Assembly (NCBI GenBank): GCA_964479665.1
Contig: CAYZNN010000002.1
Span: 62,001 to 126,000 of the forward strand
Length of the DNA stretch: 64,000 bases
Direction: 5' to 3'
Origin: UBA2287 sp964479665
GTDB lineage: Bacteria > Bacteroidota > Bacteroidia > Bacteroidales > Tenuifilaceae
The notes beneath the pieces were generated by a model. It saw nothing but the letters and a program-made list of their open reading frames with translations. It made no database searches and had not been told where the DNA came from. Shown here piece after piece: positions 48,826 through 58,227 of this stretch (its first letter is position 1; the number at the start of each line of letters is the position of its first letter). Both the position numbers and the translations under genes were made by a program.

Positions 48826-50925
48826 ATGAAAAGAGTATTAGCAACCATTTCGGTTATACTTTTTAGCTTTTCTGCCTTTGCAGCAGAAAAAGCATTACCG
48901 GACACTGCAACCTTTAACCTTCCCAAGTACAAAATTGAAAAATTTGGTGGCGAACGAGCCTACAGAATCTCGGGTGATCGGTAGCACCAGGCTATTCTGA
49001 AACCACTTTCGAAACCCTTTAGGGTTATTGTAACCAACAAACGTGGCGAACCCGTTGAGGGGGCAACCGTTTACTTCGAAATGGCTCAAATGCCCGATGG
49101 CAGCTGGCAATACGAAGTTATACCTCCTGTTGCCACAACCCATAGCACAGGGGTTGCACTATGCTATTTTACCATGGGCACTGGGGTTGGGGAGTACCAA
49201 ATTTCGGCACGTGTTGTAACCTCCGAGGCCGACTCCTTTGTGCTTTTCACTATCTACGCCCGAAAAACCAACTGGGTTACCATGCTGGTTGTGGGGCTGC
49301 TGGGCGGCTTGGCTCTTTTCCTTATGGGAATTAAACTTATGAGCAGTGGCTTTAAGCACAGCGCAGGGGAACGTATTCGGTTTGTACCGGGAAAACTTTC
49401 GAAAAACCGTTTTTACGCAACTGGCTTCGGCGCCTTTGTTACCATGGTAACCCAGAGCAGCAGCGCAACGGTGGTAATTCTCATGGGTTTTGTGCAATCG
49501 GGGTTAGTACGGTTTAAGCAAACCATTGGGATGGTTTTTGGTGCGGCCATTGGCACAACCATTACGGTTCAGCTCATTTCGTTCCGCATTGCCGACTACT
49601 CGTTGCTTATAGTTGCTCTCGGGTTTCTTTTTAACACATACTCCAAGCGCGAATCGCTTCGGTTCACTGGCGAAGCCCTGCTGGGTTTCGGCATTCTTTT
49701 CTACGGAATGCACATCATGGGTGAAGCCATGAGCCCGCTTCGGACTTACTATCCGTTTGTCGATTTGCTGGCAACCCTCAAGCAGCCTATCCTAGGTATT
49801 TTGGCCGGAGCGCTATTCACCGCACTCATTCAAAGTAGCTCCGCCTTTATTGGTATAATGCTAACACTGGCATCGCAGGGGCTTATTTCGCTCGAAGCAT
49901 CAGTTCCGTTGATGATGGGAGCCAATCTGGTCACTTCGGTTACCGGAATTATTGCGGGTATCGATGACAGCCGCGAATCGCAGAAGGTTGCCATGGGCTA
50001 CACCATGTTCAAGTTTATTGGCATATTGCTGCTGGCGGGTTTCATCTCGCCCTTTGTCGATTTGGTTCGTTACTTTACCCCCGATATTTTTTCGGAGGAA
50101 CTTGGAATTGCCACCAACCTGCCCCGTCAGGTTGCCAATGCGCACCCCATTTTCAACGTGCTCATAACCCTTGCCGTTTTGCCGTTTACAAATTTGTACG
50201 CCAAGCTTATCGACTATATTCTGCCGCCGCTTCCCGAAAAGAAATCGAAGTACTCGGTAAAATACCTCGACCAATCGCTCATTTCAACCCCCTAGGTTGC
50301 GCTTAAAGTTTCAAAGCAAGAGGTAATGGGCCTTTGCGATATTGTGCAGGAAATGGTAGACGAGATTATTGTTCCCTTTATTTCGCTCGATAAAACGCCA
50401 CTCAACCGAATTGAAGACCGCGAGCACAATGTCGATTACCTACGCGATCAAATTAACCAGTATATTCTCAAAATTACCAAGCAGGACACCACCGACCGCG
50501 AAACCCAGGAGGCCATTCAGGTTATGTACGCCGTAAAGGAGCTGGAGCAAATTGCCGATCTGGTGTCGAAAAACCTAACCGAACGAGCCAAATGGTGGCT
50601 GCAATCGGGTTATGAGTTTTCGCCTGAGGGTAAAATGGAGCTGAAAGAGTTCCACCTGCTAACCCAAAAGCAACTGAAGCGTGCCATTGCCGTTTTCACC
50701 GAGCGGAACCTCGAAAAGGCCAAAAAGGCCTTTAAGAAGTACGAGGATTTTAAGGAGTTCGGTCGCGAAATTGAGCGACAGCATTTTGGACGACTGAATA
50801 AGGACGTTGACAAGTCGTTAACCAGCTCCAAAACCCACCTCGAGTTGGTATCGGTATTCCGCACCATTGGCAGCCATGCCAATAATATTGCTCAAATTAT
50901 ACTCGAATGGCCGGGGAATAAATAA
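48826..50925 (+). pseudogene. Na/Pi cotransporter with PhoU domain, split by two in-frame TAG codons
   Basis: A single 699-codon frame holds three pieces. The first is a signal peptide plus about 30 residues, ending at TAG 48982-48984. The second is an Ig-like domain (RVIVTNKRGEPVEGATVYFE) and the Na/Pi-cotransporter II core with two QSSSA motifs (TQSSSATVVILMG near 49450, IQSSSAFIGIML near 49840). It ends at TAG 50293-50295. The third is a PhoU helical domain to TAA 50923-50925. The frame and the flanking protein sequence are undisturbed at both TAGs (GDR-x-HQAIL and ISTP-x-VAL), and each would be CAG (Gln) after one change. Intact homologues take up phosphate with sodium. Whether this copy is dead, misread or read through is open; genome-wide TAG recoding is excluded because gltX, cysS and metK stop at TAG. 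Confidence 0.85.
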
Positions 50926-50937
50926 GCACAAGGTTAA

Positions 50938-51621
50938 CTAAAAGCCAAAAAATACCGAAACAGAATATTTTGGTAGATTGAAGTTCGCCGGGCCCTTTAA
51001 CCAATCCGACAGGTAATAGTTTGCTTCAAGTCGAAACCAATCGCGACCCACTGCAGCCATTGCTCCATAGTAAAAACTTTCGTGTTGCTTGTCATTAATA
51101 GAACGGAGCATTAGTTTTTGTCCTCCTACCTTATCGGTAAAAGAGGTGGTGGGGAGAAACCCCCAACTTCCAAAGCCGCCAAAATCTAGGTAAGTGCCCA
51201 AATAATCGCCCCTTTTAGGTAAAAGGTTCAAGCGAATGAGAGGTTTCAATGTTAGGGTATAGCTAAGCAATTGCCCCTTTTTATGCACTTCGCCATCCCA
51301 GCCCTTGACCATACCACTATCGTTCAATTCAATTTGGAAAGAAGAAAGGTAAAGACCTGCGCCAAGGTTAAAGAATTTCGATACTCTGTAGCGGTACACA
51401 GCGCCCAAATGAAAATCGGTTGAAGTGCCTACCTTAAAGTCGCGGGCCGAAACTCCAAATGGCATAAACAACCCCAACCCAATTAAACCCTGCACGTGGT
51501 GTGCCCTGTTTGGTCCCCAATTTGGGGTTTCCTGGTAGTTTCGGGGAGTTTTATGCATTATTTCGGTTTGTCCTAAAACTGCAGTGGGTAGCAGGAGCAG
51601 AATTATTAACTTTCGTATCAT
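50938..51621 (-). CDS. Outer membrane beta-barrel protein of unknown role
   Basis: 227 residues with a signal peptide (RKLIILLLLPTAVLGQ) and alternating amphipathic strands such as HLGAVYRYRVSKFFNLGAGLYL and SFYYGAMAAVGRDWFRLEANYY, ending in an aromatic strand (YSVSVFFGF) typical of outer-membrane barrels. No family was recognised. It is last in an operon with a subtilase, a sugar transferase and a Wzi-like protein (12-bp gap to the subtilase), so a role in surface polysaccharide or the secreted protease is conceivable. Confidence 0.65.
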   Translation of the reverse strand: MIRKLIILLLLPTAVLGQTEIMHKTPRNYQETPNWGPNRAHHVQGLIGLGLFMPFGVSARDFKVGTSTDFHLGAVYRYRVSKFFNLGAGLYLSSFQIELNDSGMVKGWDGEVHKKGQLLSYTLTLKPLIRLNLLPKRGDYLGTYLDFGGFGSWGFLPTTSFTDKVGGQKLMLRSINDKQHESFYYGAMAAVGRDWFRLEANYYLSDWLKGPANFNLPKYSVSVFFGF

Positions 51622-51632
51622 TCACTTACATA

Positions 51633-53228
51633 TTAAAGATTAACTGAGTACGTTCTACCTAAATAATTTACCCAGAGCGTGAATCCTTGCCCTTTTTCAA
51701 TTTGTAATGAATTGTAGCTGTAACTAAATGCTTGGGCTTGGTATACCCTTATAACGCCATATTCTGCTAAGATGCCATTGGGTTTTCGAATATGCCAAAA
51801 CATGTGAGTAGTATTGTAACCTGTAAGCTTAGCCGATTCAAAATTATTTATCCAAACACGCATAGCATCACCGCTATCGCTAAAGGAAATGATTTCGGGT
51901 ATGGAGATTGTGTCGGGTTGCGACATGAATTGATTGGCCTGTGGCACACCATAGCCATGGGCATAATCGAAGTAAGGGTACAAATCGCCCGAACGCTCAA
52001 TGAGCGTTAGCAACTCACGAGCCGAAACTCCGGGCGTTGCTTGTAATGCGCATGCTGCAAAACCTGCAGTGAGAGGCGAAGCGAACGATGTGCCCGAAGC
52101 CGACGAATAGCCCCCTTTTTTGTTAGCTACCAGCGCTGTACCAAATGCTGAAACATTTGGTTTCAACCTCCCATCGACGGTTGGACCATACGATGCAAAA
52201 CTGATGTGTAAGTGGTCGTATGGCGAAACGCCACCAACAGTAAGAATTGAATCGGCATCGGCGGGTGCACCAATTACCTCCCAACGGCTATCGCCCTCAT
52301 TTCCTGCAGCATTAACAACTAAAATTCCCTTATTTGCTGCTTTGGCAGCAGCACGAGATATGAACGTGCTTCTACCATCCATTTGCTCGGGGTAGTAACG
52401 ATGGTAGGTGTATCCCAGAGATGAGTTTACAATTTGTGCACCATTCCTATGAGCCCATTCTAGTGCAGCGAGCCAATTCTCTTCCTCAGAAAAGGGTTCC
52501 CTTCCCACTTCGGTAATGGCTAACATGAATTCTGCCTCGGTTGCAAGCCCCATGGGTTTACCATTGTAAAGCCCTGCTATACATGCCAAAACCATGGTTC
52601 CGTGTTGGTTTCCTCGATAAACATTGGCTTTATTTCGGGTAAAGTCGTAAGTGGCTAAAATTTTGTTGTTCCTGCGAATGTGCTCGAAGGCCTGATGACT
52701 ATCCACTCCGGGGAAACCTGCATCGAAAATGGCAATGCGCACCCCCTTGCCGTTTATGCCATTGGAGCGAAAAACCTCGGCATTGAATCGAGCCACTTGT
52801 CGCGCTCTGAGATCTTCGGGCTCGGCGCTCTTTTGATTCAATTGCTTGTATTTTGTCACAAAAAATTCGCCCCGAATTGGAATTACGTCCTCAACAAATG
52901 AAAGTTTTCTCAAGGCATTTACCTGCTTGTGGGTTGCCTTTACGGCTATGGCATTGAACCACCGACTGTGGTGCCCCAGGTTGTTGGTAATGGCCATTAC
53001 CCTCTCAATGTAACTCCCACAAAGAGGAAAATCGGTTGAATCGTTAGAACTACCATTCCGATTACTGATTCGCTCAAAAACAGCTGGGTGAAAATCGGCC
53101 GAATTCAGGGTGCTACCACTTTTATTGCTAAACACTACCCAAAAGCGCTCTTGCGCTTGGGAATTAATGCCACCCAGGAGTATAAGCATTAGTGTTATTA
53201 ATCTGATTGTTAGTTCCTTTCTGTGCAT
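51633..53228 (-). CDS. Secreted subtilisin-like serine protease (family S8)
   Basis: 531 residues from ATG 53228 (MHRKELTIRL..., signal peptide ending NSQAQ); a longer start at 53249 would overlap nothing but adds seven polar residues. The pro-region (about 28-135) has an inhibitor-like pattern (WFNAIAVKATHKQVNALRKL). The triad is complete: Asp169 in RIAIFDAGFPG, His209 in GNQHGTMVLA and Ser381 in SASGTSFASPLTAG, with the oxyanion Asn in VVNAAGNEGD. A beta-rich C-terminal domain of about 120 residues follows; it lacks a clear T9SS sorting signature. It lies 21 bp from the sugar-transferase stop. Substrate is unknown. Confidence 0.92.
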   Translation of the reverse strand: MHRKELTIRLITLMLILLGGINSQAQERFWVVFSNKSGSTLNSADFHPAVFERISNRNGSSNDSTDFPLCGSYIERVMAITNNLGHHSRWFNAIAVKATHKQVNALRKLSFVEDVIPIRGEFFVTKYKQLNQKSAEPEDLRARQVARFNAEVFRSNGINGKGVRIAIFDAGFPGVDSHQAFEHIRRNNKILATYDFTRNKANVYRGNQHGTMVLACIAGLYNGKPMGLATEAEFMLAITEVGREPFSEEENWLAALEWAHRNGAQIVNSSLGYTYHRYYPEQMDGRSTFISRAAAKAANKGILVVNAAGNEGDSRWEVIGAPADADSILTVGGVSPYDHLHISFASYGPTVDGRLKPNVSAFGTALVANKKGGYSSASGTSFASPLTAGFAACALQATPGVSARELLTLIERSGDLYPYFDYAHGYGVPQANQFMSQPDTISIPEIISFSDSGDAMRVWINNFESAKLTGYNTTHMFWHIRKPNGILAEYGVIRVYQAQAFSYSYNSLQIEKGQGFTLWVNYLGRTYSVNL

Positions 53229-53249
53229 AAAATTGGAATTAGTTCGCAT

Positions 53250-53795
53250 TTAGTAACGAGAAATCGTTCTAAAAAAAATACTAATAGTCGTGAGTAAAAT
53301 TTTAAAATCCTCTTTTAACGACCAATTATCAATATACTCAATGTCGTCCTCAATTTTATCGTTAAACTTTAATTTTTGGGAATGGGCACGTACCTGTCGA
53401 AGACCGGTTATTCCTGGTTTAACACTTAATCTTTGCAATTGCCATTCCTCGTACCTATCCACCTGTTCGGGAATATGAGGGCGGGGGCCAACTAACGACA
53501 TGCTACCCTCAAGCACATTAAAAAGCTGCAATAGTTCGTCGATATGGGTTTTTCGAAGGTAATGAAAGAAGGCATGCTGCGTTACCCCTTCGGCTTTCGA
53601 CATGGTTCGAATTTTATATAGTACAAACGGTTTTCTGTGCATTCCAATTCGAACCTGGCGGAAAAGGGGATTTTCTCCTATTAATGAGTATGCAATAAAA
53701 AAAATAATTACAAGGAAAGGTAAGAGGATTGTTATTAGCAATACCGCCAAAATCCAATCGAAAATAAGTTTAACAACTCTATCCAATCGAGGCAT
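53250..53795 (-). CDS. Bacterial sugar transferase (initiating polyprenyl-P glycosyltransferase)
   Basis: 181 residues, the catalytic C-terminal half of WbaP/WcaJ-type enzymes without the polytopic N-terminus. After one membrane helix (WILAVLLITILLPFLVIIFF) it has the family signatures NPLFRQVRIGMHRKPFVLYK, RKTHIDELLQLFNVLEGSMSLVGPRPHIPEQ and KPGITGLRQVRA. It links a sugar-phosphate from a UDP-sugar to undecaprenyl phosphate, starting assembly of a polysaccharide. It sits between the Wzi-like gene (11-bp gap) and the subtilase. Small stand-alone forms of this kind occur (PglC-like). Confidence 0.93.
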   Translation of the reverse strand: MPRLDRVVKLIFDWILAVLLITILLPFLVIIFFIAYSLIGENPLFRQVRIGMHRKPFVLYKIRTMSKAEGVTQHAFFHYLRKTHIDELLQLFNVLEGSMSLVGPRPHIPEQVDRYEEWQLQRLSVKPGITGLRQVRAHSQKLKFNDKIEDDIEYIDNWSLKEDFKILLTTISIFFRTISRY

Positions 53796-53805
53796 TTTTC
53801 AATTG

Positions 53806-55398
53806 CTATAATCCATACGAGAGACCAAAAACGAATGTTAACTGGTTCCCCCATAGGTGAGAGGGCGTATACGTTCTGTCACCGCTAATGGCTCCATATT
53901 GGCCAGAAAAACTCAAATATCCATCGTTAATAAACTGCCATATCCCTTTCAGTTCAAAAGTATTGGCCCCCCATACAACGGTTTCGAGAAACTTAAGGCC
54001 AAGTCGTCCGGTTTGGTTGTTGGCAAGAATGGGACCTTTCTGAGCAAGAGCATAGGAGCTTTCAATTTTAAGGGTTTTGTAAGGCCTATATTGCAATGAA
54101 ACGAAAAACTCCTGAGAATTCTCCCTCAGGTAATGGCCCAAATTGAAACGATTGCTTGTAAATGTTGTTGTCTCAATAATGTGCTCGTATGTTTGGGGAT
54201 TGGTACGGGTATATTCGGCGGTTAGGCTAAGGTTTGATATTGGAAAGTTACTTAGTCTGAACCCCGTTTTTAAGCTAAAGAAGTTACTGTGCTTCTGCGG
54301 ATCGAACATATTCTTCATCGAAAGTTCATCGAGAAATAGGGTAATGTATAAGTGAGTATGCTTAATGCTCCGCACCGAAAGGTCGAAAAACATTTGGGAA
54401 TTCTGTCCGGTAATATTCGACATTCCGTTCAAATGGTGATCGACTGACTTATAAAAGAACAAGGGAGTTAAGTATGCCGGATGCACATCCATGTCGGAGT
54501 AAACTATGGAGTTTCCCAACGATACGTTGAAACTTTTCCATGGTTTGAAAGTGAAAAAGTTGGCTGCTATGTACTTGGGTCGAAAAACCCTACGGGTTCT
54601 TCCTGCGTACGAATATGACTGAGACGAATCGATTACCTGAGAAACGAGCCATCCGTGAATATAATCCAATTCGAACCAGCTGGCGGGGTGCAAACGTAAT
54701 TTGAGCATGGTAAACGAGGGGGCTCGGCTATATAGAATATTGGTGCCGTTGTAGCCACTTCCCCACTCTATATTATCCTTAATAATACCAATACTTCCCC
54801 AGTTCCATGTCCATGTTAAGCCTCCACGCATGTCGCTAAATTCGCCACCTTTGCCTGAGGGTTTGTAGCCCCCCCCTTGCATTTGCGTTAAAAAAATGGG
54901 CGACGACATGCTTCTGTTTTCTGCATTGTCGCGTAAACTTGCATAGAATCCAAAGTTGCTACCAATATATCCCCAGCCCTCGGCCCCAACCCATCTTCGA
55001 TAGGCAAAAGCACTATCGTTATAGAACGAAATACCTCCCCCAATTGGGTTTAGTGTTGCAGTAAAGAGCGAATCCTTATAATACATAGCATCGAAACGAC
55101 GCTTGAAATTGCGTGTTGCGTTGAGTTCCTTCCCAAAGTCTTTCAAATAGAAATCCAACTCACCCAGCTGACGTTGATTCAACCCTTCTCGATACTTATT
55201 AGCTGTTGATAAAAATTGGCTTATTTGCATTCGCGAGAGGGGCTTTACCGATCCATTCAGTTCAATAATGCCTTCGTTGGCTAGCTCGTCGAGGAACTCG
55301 TAAACACCAGTATTACGAACATGTTGGTATACGCTCTGCGAGTAGGAAGTAATAGATAAACCCAATGCGAACAGCAGAATAACTATGGCTTGCCTCAT
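53806..55398 (-). CDS. Capsule assembly Wzi-like outer membrane protein
   Basis: 530 residues: signal peptide (ending SITSYSQ), a helical head (YEFLDELANEGIIELNGSVKPLSRMQI, LNQRQLGELDFYLKDF) and a long beta-barrel (NWGSIGIIKDNIEWGSGYNG, ASWFELDYIHGWLVS and many aromatic strands to WGNQLTFVFGLSYGL). This matches the Caps_assemb_Wzi family, in which Wzi anchors capsule polysaccharide on the cell surface. It is the first gene of the four-gene minus-strand operon and directly precedes an initiating sugar transferase, which fits. A near-consensus -7 box (TATCTTCG, minus strand, 55416-55423) lies upstream. Confidence 0.85.
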   Translation of the reverse strand: MRQAIVILLFALGLSITSYSQSVYQHVRNTGVYEFLDELANEGIIELNGSVKPLSRMQISQFLSTANKYREGLNQRQLGELDFYLKDFGKELNATRNFKRRFDAMYYKDSLFTATLNPIGGGISFYNDSAFAYRRWVGAEGWGYIGSNFGFYASLRDNAENRSMSSPIFLTQMQGGGYKPSGKGGEFSDMRGGLTWTWNWGSIGIIKDNIEWGSGYNGTNILYSRAPSFTMLKLRLHPASWFELDYIHGWLVSQVIDSSQSYSYAGRTRRVFRPKYIAANFFTFKPWKSFNVSLGNSIVYSDMDVHPAYLTPLFFYKSVDHHLNGMSNITGQNSQMFFDLSVRSIKHTHLYITLFLDELSMKNMFDPQKHSNFFSLKTGFRLSNFPISNLSLTAEYTRTNPQTYEHIIETTTFTSNRFNLGHYLRENSQEFFVSLQYRPYKTLKIESSYALAQKGPILANNQTGRLGLKFLETVVWGANTFELKGIWQFINDGYLSFSGQYGAISGDRTYTPSHLWGNQLTFVFGLSYGL

Positions 55399-55433
55399 TT
55401 TAAGCTATTTTGCCACGAAGATAGCGAAATATT

Positions 55434-55451
55434 AAAAAAGCCCGGTGGGCT
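55434..55451 (-). terminator. Terminator of the decayed histidine kinase gene
   Basis: The minus strand reads AGCCC-ACC-GGGCT followed by T6. It lies 15 bp after the kinase stop and just before the wzi-like operon promoter. Confidence 0.82.
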
Positions 55452-55465
55452 AAATATATTCTTAC

Positions 55466-57374
55466 CTATACTAAATCGAATTCTACAGTAACTTCGCAGC
55501 CATTATTTGGTGAAGTCACAATGTCGATACGGCCACCGAAAGAAGTAACCCTTTGATTTACGTTGCTGAGACCCATTCCCTTATTATGTTCTATTTCTGC
55601 AAGATTAAACCCTATGCCATTATCGGCTACAGTAAGGGTGAGGTTTTTTTCCGACTGAACAACCTGAAGATTAATTGCCTGAGCATTCGAATGCTTAATG
55701 GCGTTGAATATGAGTTCGTGAGCAATGCGGTAAACAACAACCTCTAGTTTGGTGTCAACTCGTTCGAGTTTGCCATAAAAGTGCGACTGAACGTTGGGTA
55801 ACCCATCGGTAAAATCGGATAAGGCAACCTGAATTCCCTCCTTAATAAGCGATTCGGGCATAGGGTTGTGGGCAAAGTTTCGCAGTTCACCAATCGATTG
55901 GTCGAGCTGCAGAATGGCCCTATCGAAACGCTCCATGCCCTCGGTAGATGTAATAAGCCCCTCTTTTACATTGAAAAGCGAATGCTTAACAACCCATAGC
56001 ATGCCACCAAGCCCATCGTGCAGGTCGCATGCCAATCGCGAGCACTCCATGGTTTCGCCATCGAGAATAGCCTGTGTAGCTATAAGTTGCTTTTCTTTTC
56101 GAGTTGAATGATTTTTTGCTGTGCCATTTTACGTTCGTTTCTTATAGAACGCATTATAAAAAGTGCCGATGTAATCATAAGAACGAATACAAGGCCTAGT
56201 GCATAGTTCAGGTGAGTTTGAATCCGATTTTGGCTTTCGAGACTTTCAATTTTTAATGCTTTCTTCTCGGTTTCATACTTTACCTCCATTTCAGAAATTT
56301 TGCTTACCCACTCCTCGGAAACGGACTCCTTAGTCACAATCACGTATTTATTGAAATATAGTAAAGCATTGTCCTTATCGTTTGTTTGGATTGATGCCGT
56401 AGCTAACAAGTCGTACAGATATCGAAGGTTTGACTTGTTGGTTGTGTCGGTAAAGGCAAGCGCTTTGAAGGCAGCTTCCTTAGCCTCCTTAAACTTACTG
56501 TATTTTAGGTTATAATTGGCATCAAGCCTGAAACACTCTTCCTTCAGATGGTTGTTGCCAATGCTATTGGCTATTGCTAACGCTTCGCGCAGATAGGGCG
56601 CAACCCTACTGTCATCGTCTGAACTCAACATGGCTCCTGCTGTTCGAACTAACACCGAACCAAGGACAAAAGGTTCGTCGAGTTCTCGAAAAACCTTTAA
56701 CTGCTTCGGTAAACCTTCTCTGAGCGCTCATTCCTAAGCTAAGGTTAATAAGGGTAATACCCTTGGGCCTTTTACTACCTATTCGCTCCTGAATTTCAAG
56801 TGCCTGCCGGGAGTATTCAAAGAATTTATCGAGATTGCCCATTTCGTTGTGGGCTGTTCCAATATTCGATAGCACCTGAGCAATTCGCGAATCATCGTTC
56901 ATTTGCCTGAAGCAATCTAATGATTTCTGAAGATTGGCTATTGCCAAATCGAGCCTACCGTTGAGACGCTGAGCAGAACTTAGGTTGACTCGCATAACTG
57001 CAACATTCAATTCATCGTCGGTTCCGATTAAGGTGTTGTAAGCTTGCTGATAATAAATTTCTGCACTATCGATTACCCCCTGTGTAAAGTATAGGGTACC
57101 CAGATTCCCCAATGCATCGGCCTTCCATTTGAGTTTACTGTTAGATTTCGACATAGAAAGCTGCCGTAGCGCCAGCGCTTTTGCTTGTGACTGGTTTGAA
57201 TATAAGAATTCTTCGGTTAATTGGCTTAGGGCGTTTAACTGATTGTCTATATTCCCCATTCAACAATTCGATTTAAAGAATCGATTCGTTGAGTTTGGGA
57301 GTAGATATTAATTGTGTTTATGCTGAGGCTGATTAGCGCAATAGCACGTAGAAAAAATTTGGGGGGTTCATCAT
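55466..57374 (-). pseudogene. TPR sensor histidine kinase, broken by four 1-nt indels
   Basis: Four reading-frame pieces on the minus strand assemble into one protein. Signal peptide (from ATG 57374: FFLRAIALISLSINTINIYSQ), tetratricopeptide repeats (LGNLGTLYFTQGVIDSAEIY, LSNIGTAHNEMGNLDKFFEY and more), a transmembrane helix (YALGLVFVLMITSALFIM), a HisKA_3 segment (LACDLHDGLGGMLWVVKHSL, with the phospho-His) and a HATPase (ELIFNAIKHSNAQ, VADNGIGFN, KGMGLSNVNQR). Indels lie near 57361 (one base missing at a C6 run of the minus strand), 57258 (one missing), 56695 (one extra) and 56096 (one missing A). Correction gives exactly 637 codons including the stop. Intact relatives are NarL-type sensor kinases. 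No response regulator is adjacent. Probably a true pseudogene. Confidence 0.85.
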
Positions 57375-57480
57375 CGTTTATGGAATTGTAAAAGGCCAGA
57401 TAATTAATTTATAAAAAGTGCGGATTAGATCACAAACAATAACTTTCCCTGCAGTTATTAATCCATAAAAAAATTAAACC

Positions 57481-58017
57481 ATGAGAAAATTGTTACCATT
57501 AGCCCTTCTTTTAATTGTAAATCAACAAATTATTCTAAATGCTCAGGAGCAAATCGATATTAAACCCGCTAGCGCCAGTATGGGCTTGGGTGCAGGTACG
57601 GATTTTGGTGGAATAGGTGGAATATTTACTTTCTTCCCCTCAAAAACAATTGCACTTTTTGTTGGCGCAGGCTACAACATGCTATAGGTTGGATTCAACG
57701 GAGGCATTCCGCTTCGCCTTGCCCCCGATAAAAAAGTCTGTCCTTACATTGGCGCAATGTATAGTTATAATAGCGTAATTGTAATAAAAGGAGCTGAACG
57801 ATACAACAAAACCTAATACGGCCCTAGTTTGTCATTTTCTCTTGAGATTAAAGCTACTCGCAACCCCAATAATTATTACACGCTTGGAATTATTGTTCCT
57901 TTACGCTCCAAAGCCTATAAGGACGAGATTAATGCCGTTAAAAATGATCCTAGCATTAAATTTGAAACGGAACCATGGCCTGTGGGCATTACAATAGGTT
58001 ACAATTTTGGGCTTTAA
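57481..58017 (+). pseudogene. Small outer-membrane-like protein with two in-frame stops
   Basis: One 179-codon frame: signal peptide (RKLLPLALLLIVNQQIILNAQ), glycine-rich strands (MGLGAGTDFGGIGGIFTFFP, ALFVGAGYNML), then TAG at 57685-57687, then VGFNGGIPLRLAP..., TAA at 57814-57816 and the rest (YGPSLSFSLEIKATR to the end strand PVGITIGYNFGL). The frame is never shifted. The shape resembles a small eight-strand barrel. It follows the decayed kinase divergently, and both are dead or misread, so a shared loss of function is possible. Family unknown. Confidence 0.75.
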
Positions 58018-58069
58018 GAATTTCTATTGAATTTCTTCCGTGCTGGAATTTGATTTAAATTTTTGGTTA

Positions 58070-58103
58070 TTTGAATAAACCCAAATTATTTCTATTACCT
58101 TTG
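58070..58103 (+). promoter_or_regulatory. Promoter of metK
   Basis: TTTG at 58070-58073 and TACCTTTG at 58096-58103 (perfect TAnnTTTG) are spaced by 22 bp, close to the -33/-7 arrangement of Bacteroidota. Transcription would start near 58110, just before the riboswitch. Confidence 0.65.
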
Positions 58104-58115
58104 TACTACAATTTC

Positions 58116-58163
58116 ATGTGGAAAGATTTGATTGATTGCAACCACGGTAAAAAATGCTAAAGC
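58116..58163 (+). promoter_or_regulatory. SAM-II riboswitch upstream of metK
   Basis: P1 can form from GTGG (58118-58121) and CCAC (58142-58145). Between and after them lie the conserved SAM-II words GATTT (58125-58129), ATTGCAA (58135-58141), the run of A after P1, and GCTAAA (58156-58161). Spacing and order fit the known H-type pseudoknot, in which SAM binding closes the 3' GCTAAAG into the loop. It lies directly after the promoter and 64 nt before metK, whose product makes SAM, giving end-product repression. The start codon is rather far for simple Shine-Dalgarno masking, so the mechanism is uncertain. Identified from memory of the motif, not by a covariance search. Confidence 0.82.
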
Positions 58164-58227
58164 AGTGTTTTCCAGCCAATCTAGCAAACCTTCCCACCTT
58201 TTAAGTAATCCATAAATTTTAAAGAAA

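Noticed and set aside
48826..58017. Genome-wide reassignment of TAG (and TAA) as sense codons
   Set aside because: gltX, cysS, metK, the DUF4296 gene and others end normally at TAG, and other genes at TAA. The in-frame stops are confined to two genes.
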